Assembly: GCA_037389465.1 (NCBI GenBank)
Contig: JAZARR010000237.1
Location: 1,550,001-1,614,000 of the forward strand
Direction: 5' to 3'
Length of the DNA stretch: 64,000 nt
From: Baylisascaris procyonis
Taxonomy: Eukaryota > Nematoda > Chromadorea > Rhabditida > Ascarididae
Each line of letters begins with the position of its first letter. The stretch's first letter is position 1. The position numbers were made by a program, and so were the translations under genes. Shown here one piece after another: positions 56,737 through 64,000 of the stretch. The notes beneath the pieces were generated by a model. The model saw only the letters and a list, made by a program, of their open reading frames with translations, searched no databases and was not told the origin of the DNA.

Positions 56737-58697
56737 CAACTTCGTATATCCTTTCAGCAGCATTCTTGAAAATAATCTAGGTTTCTCTCTCTCTCTCTCT
56801 CAGGAAAAAAACACCTATGTTGACAGTTCAACAAAATTCCCCACTGATAAGTTATTGAAATTTAACAGACAACAGCATGAATGAAAGATAACGGGGAGAG
56901 ATGTAAACAACAAGTGCAAAATACTGTTGAAATTTTCCCCTCAAAAGGCATATAATGATATTTCAATAAAAATAATAAGAACCTTAACAATCCGTCCACT
57001 AATTAACGATCATTGCAAGCAATTATCGAATCATAGAAAAAGGTATGCGAAGGCTAAACACACACAAAAAAAATTACTGTACAAAAATCGACAACGTAGT
57101 ATAAATTGTGAAAGTGTGGAAGAGAAACAGAGAGATAGACAGAGAGCGAGACAAAAGGAGGGAGAGAGAACAACCAATGGCCATTTTAGCGAATGCGACA
57201 AAACAATACAGTTCACTCCAAACATTTCAACTCGTCTGCCGAACGCCAACAAAACCTCTACAACGTACTTTCTCTAAACTCAAGTGCATGCATATTGTGT
57301 TGATTGCCTCATCTGAGTTATCCACAATAACTGAGCAAAGTTCAAATAGATGTGGAAGCATGAAATTTATGCAGAATTAGCGTCAACACCGCAAAATATG
57401 CCATCGAATTCTGGTTGTCGCCTTTGAAAGCTATTAAACGACTCCACTAGGCTGGATGAAGTATCTGCGTCCGAAGACCGCTAAGACAAAGGATGTTTAT
57501 CATCTATTGGTGCATTTTCTCATAATATGAGAATATCCCTCGTGTGGTGCTCACTTAATATTTTCTTTCATTTAAAATTTTTTTTTTCAAGACATAAGCC
57601 CAGGGTTTTTAAACGCGGTTTTACTTTAAAATGCAATTAAATGAAGTCAAGCGCTCTAGTGGATCGGCATTTATATCCCAGAATCAATCGCATAACGATG
57701 TGACGAAAATTTCTTTATCTCACTATTCTAAAAGTAGATATCAATAAAAGCATACCTGAGTACCTCAAAATAAGTAGTAATGCAATGAGCTGACATAAGA
57801 AAACCGGAAAAAAGGATAATTGAAAAACCGTTCCCCTATCCAAGGAACTTGAGGGTGATATCGTTTTTTTTTATGAGGATACTAAGAAGAAAAAAGTAAG
57901 TGTAAATAAATTAATTTCATTCCTCGATGCTCAATTATGCGATAATTGCATCGATATTCCTGAAATGGGAACTATTCAAAAGAAGTTGCTGCAAGAAAAG
58001 TGTTATGAAGAGTGTGCCATATAGACATCGATAGGTAAATCATAACCGATGAGTGCACAAAATTTTGATTCTGCAATATTGCATAGTGAGTAAAAGAGTA
58101 AAAAGAATTGCTGAACAACAACACATGTCCAGAACAGCTTTACCATCTCCTAGAGTAAGACAAGGACGAAACGCTGATTAGCGACGCCGTAACTAATGAC
58201 GGATTCCCCAAGCAATTTGTCCGCCTTTCGCGGTGGGGGGGGGGAGATCACATCCTAAATTTTTATTGGAGCCTCATCTTCATAAAGAAAGGAAGTTCCG
58301 GACACTCAACAATTCACTATTTTCTGCAAAGAAAAGCGCCGCCCCCAACACCTCTAGAAGTTGACATCACTGCTCAGATAAGAAGCACTCTGATGAGTAA
58401 CCTTAAAATTCTTGATACTGTGACAGAGAAAAAGAGAGGAACCTAACCTTTCCCTCTACGCCCTAGAAAAGAGAGAACGAACCCCTCTAACCCTTCACCC
58501 CATCCGCTAGATCACCCTCCTATCGCTAGTCTTGACTATCGCACATAGAGAAGCAGTTTTGCCAATTGACATCGTCAGCATATAACAAACTTGTCGATTA
58601 TGGTGAACGCATCTAATTGGTCTACTTCTTATGAACATCTGAGATGAAGGATGAAAGATTCTAAAGTTCCATCCCATCCCTGACTAGATCTATGCAT
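56737..58697. other. gene-free stretch right of block 2
   Basis: It begins at the sharp right edge of the duplication. It contains a (CT)n run at about 56784-56801 and a GAGA-rich part near 57120-57170 that gives spurious charged frames. A G-run lies at 58234-58243. No gene is supported. Confidence 0.45.
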
Positions 58698-59009
58698 CTA
58701 TGCAACACTGACTGCAAGTATGGGCGAAATTGCTGTGAAGATGTAACTATTCGAAGAAAAACTTATAATTAGCAACCGATTTACTGCCGCAGATATATTC
58801 AAACCACTTAGTACCACTGTACCTATATAACAGAGTAAAGCCGGAATTGAATAGGAGTCATTAACGAATAAAGCTGCTCGATGGGCAATAATCCAGAATG
58901 CAATTGTGCGGTCGGCATAGTCAGAACGGCGAAAACACAGCTCTAAAGTAAACGTCTTATTGTTGATGAAACTGCAATAATAAGATAGAATCACTTTCGA
59001 ACACATCAT
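58698..59009 (-). CDS. possible fragment of a nematode 7-transmembrane chemoreceptor
   Basis: An ATG-initiated frame of 103 codons contains two hydrophobic segments. The second, PALLCYIGTVVLSGLNISAA followed by VNRLLIISFSSNSYIFT, resembles the third membrane helix of nematode serpentine receptors of the Srx/Srsx type. In that family an S-x-x-x-x-NR motif is followed by xxxxFPxxYxxIF. The usual proline is Ser here. The part before it (RTIAFWIIAHRAALFVNDSY) would correspond to helix 2 and the following loop. Other helices were not found nearby, so it would be one exon or a relic. The match is by pattern only. Confidence 0.25.
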   Translation of the reverse strand: MMCSKVILSYYCSFINNKTFTLELCFRRSDYADRTIAFWIIAHRAALFVNDSYSIPALLCYIGTVVLSGLNISAAVNRLLIISFSSNSYIFTAISPILAVSVA

Positions 59010-62000
59010 ATTTGACTCGTTCTCTACTTCAATTGATTAGCAAAAAAAAGACATATGTATTGCACATGCTTAGCGGCAATCTTTCACTTATATCACCTGC
59101 ACAGCGTGCAGCTTCCATTGCTCTTCCCTCTCGGATAGATGGGGTTTAGTTGCGATTCCCTTCATTGCAACATTTCCCATTGCTTTTATTAATTACACAA
59201 CAAAATAAATATTCAACGCCATCCCCGACCACATAATCAACACTAATGTCCGGGTCTCCTATTGCGCACAAACCTTCAGCGGTGATGCAACATAGGGCTA
59301 AAACGGAACGAGATGGATGAATGAATGCGGACGCAAAACATCACCAGAAACCAGGACATTCCGGTGTGTTGCTCTCGTAGAATTTCATCTTTACTGGAAT
59401 GCTTAAAACCTATATCAATTGCTAGGCTTTAATTCAAAATAAAGAGTGCAAATAAAAGTAAGCAAATGAGAGAGCGATGAAATAATATTAGTGAGCAAAT
59501 TAGAATTGAAAAAAGGAAGAAATGAGTGAAACAAACTTCCAATGACCAATGAGGTCGCTTGTTTGGTTGGACGCTGTTCAACAATGTTCAACTGCACGTA
59601 TGTGTTGAACAACAACAAAAAACAATTGATAAAAAAACGTAACGGCAGTCATTTTGTGCCAACGAAGCGAAACGACAGAAATAAATGCAACCGGAATAGG
59701 TTCGCCATGTAGAAGATAAACAATTTGCCAAGATACCTCATATGATTTACCAAAATACCCCACCAGGCAGAAAATACAGGATCATGTTATTAGTTCTCAC
59801 CGTTACACTATGAAGCGAAATAAACTGAAGTGAAATAAAGAGAAATGACCCTTAAAAGTGATTTATCAAGAATATAAGGATAAAGCTAGAGGGTCGACGA
59901 GGATCAAAACAAATAAAACGAGGATGGACGGTAGTCCCTACACAATAACCTCATCCAAGCATTCCAATCAATACGCCAACAGTGCACCGCTTACAACACT
60001 TCAATCGGCACACAAAGGAACGATCCGTGCTCGCGCTACCGCACGCACACACGATCGCCGTGATGGCTCAATTTGAGCACTGTCGCGCGGACACTGACTT
60101 AGTAAAAAAAAAAAATTGCGCACTCTGCTCTCGTCCATCTATCTTTCTCTGTTCTTTTATGATTGAACCTTCCCTCTCTTCTCCCCACCCGATCCCCTTA
60201 TTAGTGCATTACTTGTTCAACAATTTCCCCGAAATTTGTTTGTTCTGTCGAAATGTCATCTCGTGGAGTGTTTTACGCCTTCAAAAGTAATTTCTCCCCT
60301 ATACCTTTCAGTTCCCAACTCACTTTGAATCATTCCAAAAATTCAATCCCCAACAACCTCCGAAATTCAAGCAGCAACAACTTTACTCAGTATAACTATA
60401 TACCCAACTTTCACATTCAAACAATCACAAGATACTAGCGTGCTAGCGTAGTATGGTGCAAGAACTGATGTAGGTCTCGTATAATGGCCCAATGTATTTC
60501 AAACTGAATTACATCAAAGTTGGCTGCCGTTCAAAAATAAAGTGCAGCCGACAGAAACGCCATTTTAGGTACTGTTGCAAAAGCACAAATCTGAAGTTGT
60601 CGATGAGCTAATTTATAATGACAAAGTTTACCGTCGTAGACAAGCCAACCTCATTCCAACACCCCATCGAAACTAGACCATTATTGAATTACTTCTAGGA
60701 TTGGAGAACACGAACACATGATCGTTTCATTCCTCAACGGACACTCACCACTTACAAAGACAAAGCTCCGTTGAGGTGGAGATCGATATCGGGTAAAACG
60801 ACAGGAGGTTGGGTTCAAAATCCCAAGAACGCTCCGAAGAGAATGGACTTAGAAGATTCAAAAGACCACATTAAAGTATTTCGAAAAATGAACTGCTTGC
60901 AATTCATCCTAATTGCTAATATTTCGGACTTCCGGCTAATCGTGGCGGATGTGACTGATAGCTAGAAGGCCGAAAAGAATGAGGACGTGACTGGATGGAT
61001 CGTTGTGAATAATTATGATCGATGTGGTTGAATGGTTGATGTAGCAGCGATAAAGACGAATCGCAAGCAACCGTCAAAAGATCCGAACAGTAAGCGCATA
61101 TAAACGAGGCCATCTTAGCTTCCCAAAGAAAATCACCAACAAGGATCGGCAAGGCGGCTCTGATCACGTTAAAGACCGAACAACTGAGGATATGAGATGC
61201 CTTTGGTTATTTGATTCCTGCTGGAAGGAGCTGGCAATTGAGTACCTCTATGGAATACATGCCTACAAAAACAACTAAGCAATCATTCAAGTATCACGAG
61301 TTTAAACTAGATATGCAATGAAGGCAATCCCTCCTCGTTTTGGAGCCCATCCCACCCTTCATTTCCACTCATTGCCGAGGATCGATGCACAAAAAATATT
61401 CCCCGTCTGCGGATATCCCATTCTCCATAAACAGCTAAGCACTATGGTGGAATCCTCTCATAACGCTACTGTCTATGAACATAAATAAAAAATACTCTAG
61501 TCTGGAATATTTCAGAGACATAATCCATCAATATATACAATACAGCAATGCCCAAATAAGATTCATTCACTAATCTGCTCAATGAGATTAACGTTCAAAA
61601 TTTGTTCAAATACATATGCAAAAAATCAACGTGTATGTAAATGAAGAATAGAGATGCTCAACAAATGCATCAATAAACAGCGTTTAGACTTCAAAAACAA
61701 ACGCGATTTCGTCGGAGGATCTATTTTCATGTCATATTGCATCATAAATTCGACCACACCACTCAGGCCAAGCATCCTGCTCCTTTGTTAAACTAAATTG
61801 CGATACAGATTTTATATCGAGGGGAGAAAATGAACACAACTAGTCTCATGCGTCAGCAATATTCGTTTCAATTTTTCGTTCTTCATATAAAACCGATTCA
61901 AAAATGACCCCAAAATTGTGTGCTGTTCAAGATTCGAGTTCCTAAGTATAGTGGAAACAAAATCAACTTACATCTCCTGCAATGGTAACCACCCATTGCA

Positions 62001-64000
62001 TGACAGGAAAGGTGAAAAAATTTTGTGCAATTCAAACAGCGTACTCGTGAGGTCTAACAGTGCTACTCCACGTTACGATCTGCTCCGTGCTCAATATTGC
62101 TTCTCTACATTCACTATGAATGCTTTCTGCAGATGAATCATTGCGAAGATCGGTCATCCGAAAGGTGTCACGAAAAGCTGACCACAGTGCAAAGCCCGAC
62201 AGCTTTCCTTTTTCAGGGGGGGGAGCGAGGAGGGGGAGGAAGGCCAAAATTTTACCACTTCTCTCGCTTCATTCTCTTTGACTGACACAAAATTCAAGTG
62301 ATCACCAATCAGAAACGGTTGAAAATGATGACTCGTTGTTGTTTTGTTTTGTTTTTTTTTTCTGAATTTTTGATGTGCAGAGAGATATTGGAGATATCTC
62401 CATTGTTAAAGTTGATTGTGATTATATGATTGCATCAAGTCGCATTTTAAAATTGCATAAAAGAATAAATATCACTAATAATAACAACAAAAAGAAATAA
62501 CACACTCTGAGAACACGATAAACACAATGCACTTTGAAAAGTAGATCGTTAACGGTTCTTATGTGTCAATAGCTCCTTAAGAGGTACTCAAAAACAGCCA
62601 TCCAAATACTCGCCTAACTATTTCAATTTCTGTGCTGCTTCCGCTTATTATGTAAAATACTTTTTCGCTTAGAAAGGTGGAGAGGAACGAAGAGATGAGG
62701 ACGAGGTGATGGGAGGCAAAGCAGCGATGGGGGAGGAAGACTGAGGCAGAAGGATGGGGAGGACGGGGAAGGGACAAAAGAAATGCGACGAAGATTGATC
62801 GGTAATGTTCTTCAATCGATAACGTTAAATATGGAAGCAAGAGCACAATAGCAATTTCGTGAACGATCAAAAAGAAGTGCCTTTTCAACAATTTCGCATT
62901 TCAATATGATGAGAAATAATTACAAAACCTTTTCATTTTTCGCATAAAATATTTAAGGAAAACGATATTCATAAGCAAAAATCCCCCTCCCCCCACCAAT
63001 GTGCCCTCTCTATGCTTTTCACCCACTGTCAGAAACCTAACTGAAAAGAATATATTCTAACACATGGAAAATTTATGCAATCATTGTTAAGATTTCCCAC
63101 TTCCCTGACTTCCCCTCGCCCCTTCGAATCAGTGGACAGAATCACTGCTTGCCTGCTGTTCCAATAAGGTGATTTGTGCATCTACACTAGCGTAAAATTA
63201 GCTTCATTATGATACGAAAGTAATGTATCAAGAAAAGTCACCTCAGTAATGTAGAAAAGAAACTGAAGCTAGGTAACTAAAAGAACTTGTCAATAATGGT
63301 AGCAGGCATGCGCGTGATTTGCTCTTTAAGCCAGCCTAGAGCACAACAAATGAGAAGAAAAACACGAGCGCCGCAGTAATAATAAACAAAGAAAAACTAA
63401 ATCCATTCGACGCGAGAATAAAATATCAACAAAAATAAAAAAATAAATGAAAGGAAATAAAAATTTCTGTCAATTAGATGCAATAAAACCACTCACTGCT
63501 ATCTAAAAATGGCAATAATGCCGATCTCATTGAGAATCGATAAGTTTGCTGCAAGATCGCACCCCAAATGATTAATTATTGATTATTTTGAATGTAGAGG
63601 AACTCGTTGCAAAGCCAATCTTTCTTACTTTTTTGCTGCAAAAAGCTGCTCTCTATTCAAGACATAACAAAATCCGAAACAAACGAGAAAAAAAGGCTCC
63701 AGGCTTAGAGCGTTAGTAACTTTACGTATATTCTAAGTAGGTGGATAATGGGAGGGGGGAGGGAAGGGGGATGAGGATTACGAAGAAAAAAAGCTGACAT
63801 TCTCAGAAATTTCAAAGTAAATCTATACTTGAGAGAAAAAACAATAGTAAGAAGGGGGAAAGTAGTATATGAAAGTTAGTGATGAGCTTATATTCAAGGG
63901 AATTCCCATTTTCACACTGTTAATTTATTCTTGCATCTCAAATTTGTATGCAAAATGCGGTGCTGCTGAAGAAATTTGTTCGACTAAAGTGAAAAGCTCC
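59010..64000. other. gene-poor right end of the window
   Basis: No supported gene. Purine/pyrimidine-rich runs (62215-62245, 62670-62775, 62980-63000, 63750-63770) create low-complexity frames. A plus-strand frame at 60771-60965 (RMDLEDSKDHIKVFRKMNCL) and a minus-strand frame at 60916-61167 (LPILVGDFLWEAKMASFICA) have reasonable composition but overlap each other and match nothing I know. Confidence 0.4.

Noticed and set aside
62577..62891. 104-codon minus-strand frame
   Set aside because: Much of it is the complement of a GGGGA/GAGG purine run, giving LPRPPHP-type sequence. There is no other support.
1..64000. Telomeric TTAGGC arrays, spliced-leader RNA and ribosomal RNA genes
   Set aside because: Looked for by eye as nematode landmarks; none was seen.

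Overview
The window reads as nuclear DNA of an animal, most likely a nematode. It is AT-rich. Its recognisable genes are split into short exons separated by introns of several hundred bases to more than 1 kb. Splice acceptors are of the TTTTCAG/TTTGCAG type, and no bacterial-type gene packing is seen. Three animal protein families can be recognised: GLG1 (Golgi cysteine-rich protein), CDK12 (transcription kinase) and MECR (mitochondrial enoyl thioester reductase). The species cannot be fixed from the sequence alone. Coding density is very low; most long open frames are chance products of low-complexity or repeated DNA.

Layout. (1) 1107-4237, plus strand: the last four exons of a GLG1/ESL-1 homologue, ending in a transmembrane anchor and basic tail; they look intact. 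(2) 4238-15237: gene-poor DNA with an insertion-like repeat, called repeat R here (11233-13219), which recurs inverted about 18 kb away. (3) 15238-16478, plus strand: two exons of an MECR-like gene with one in-frame stop and two apparent frame breaks. (4) 20392-22967: a 2.6-kb block of tandem repeats and nested foldbacks built from GGTAGATCAAA-type units, including a stem of 104 bp with one mismatch (a G.U wobble in RNA). (5) 24458-29748, minus strand: a CDK12-like gene read right to left. Its upstream exons (Ser/Thr/Pro-rich) look respectable, but its kinase exons carry several frame breaks and an altered catalytic HRD motif. (6) 28370-40247 and 44868-56736: two direct copies of one 11.87-kb segment, almost identical over most of their length, separated by 4.6 kb of unique DNA. 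The segment contains the upstream exons of the CDK12-like gene, repeat R, a 149-nt hairpin and an unassigned coding-like stretch. (7) 56737-64000: no confident gene; one short minus-strand frame resembles part of a nematode chemoreceptor.

The most striking parts are the foldback cluster at 20.8-23.0 kb, which would give long double-stranded RNA if transcribed, and the duplicated segment. One edge of the duplication lies inside an exon, its divergence is patchy, and its repeat R shares a roughly 0.7-kb practically identical tract with the inverted copy on the other arm of the window. These suggest recent segmental duplication plus gene conversion. They remain inferences until dot plots, read depth and small-RNA data are examined.
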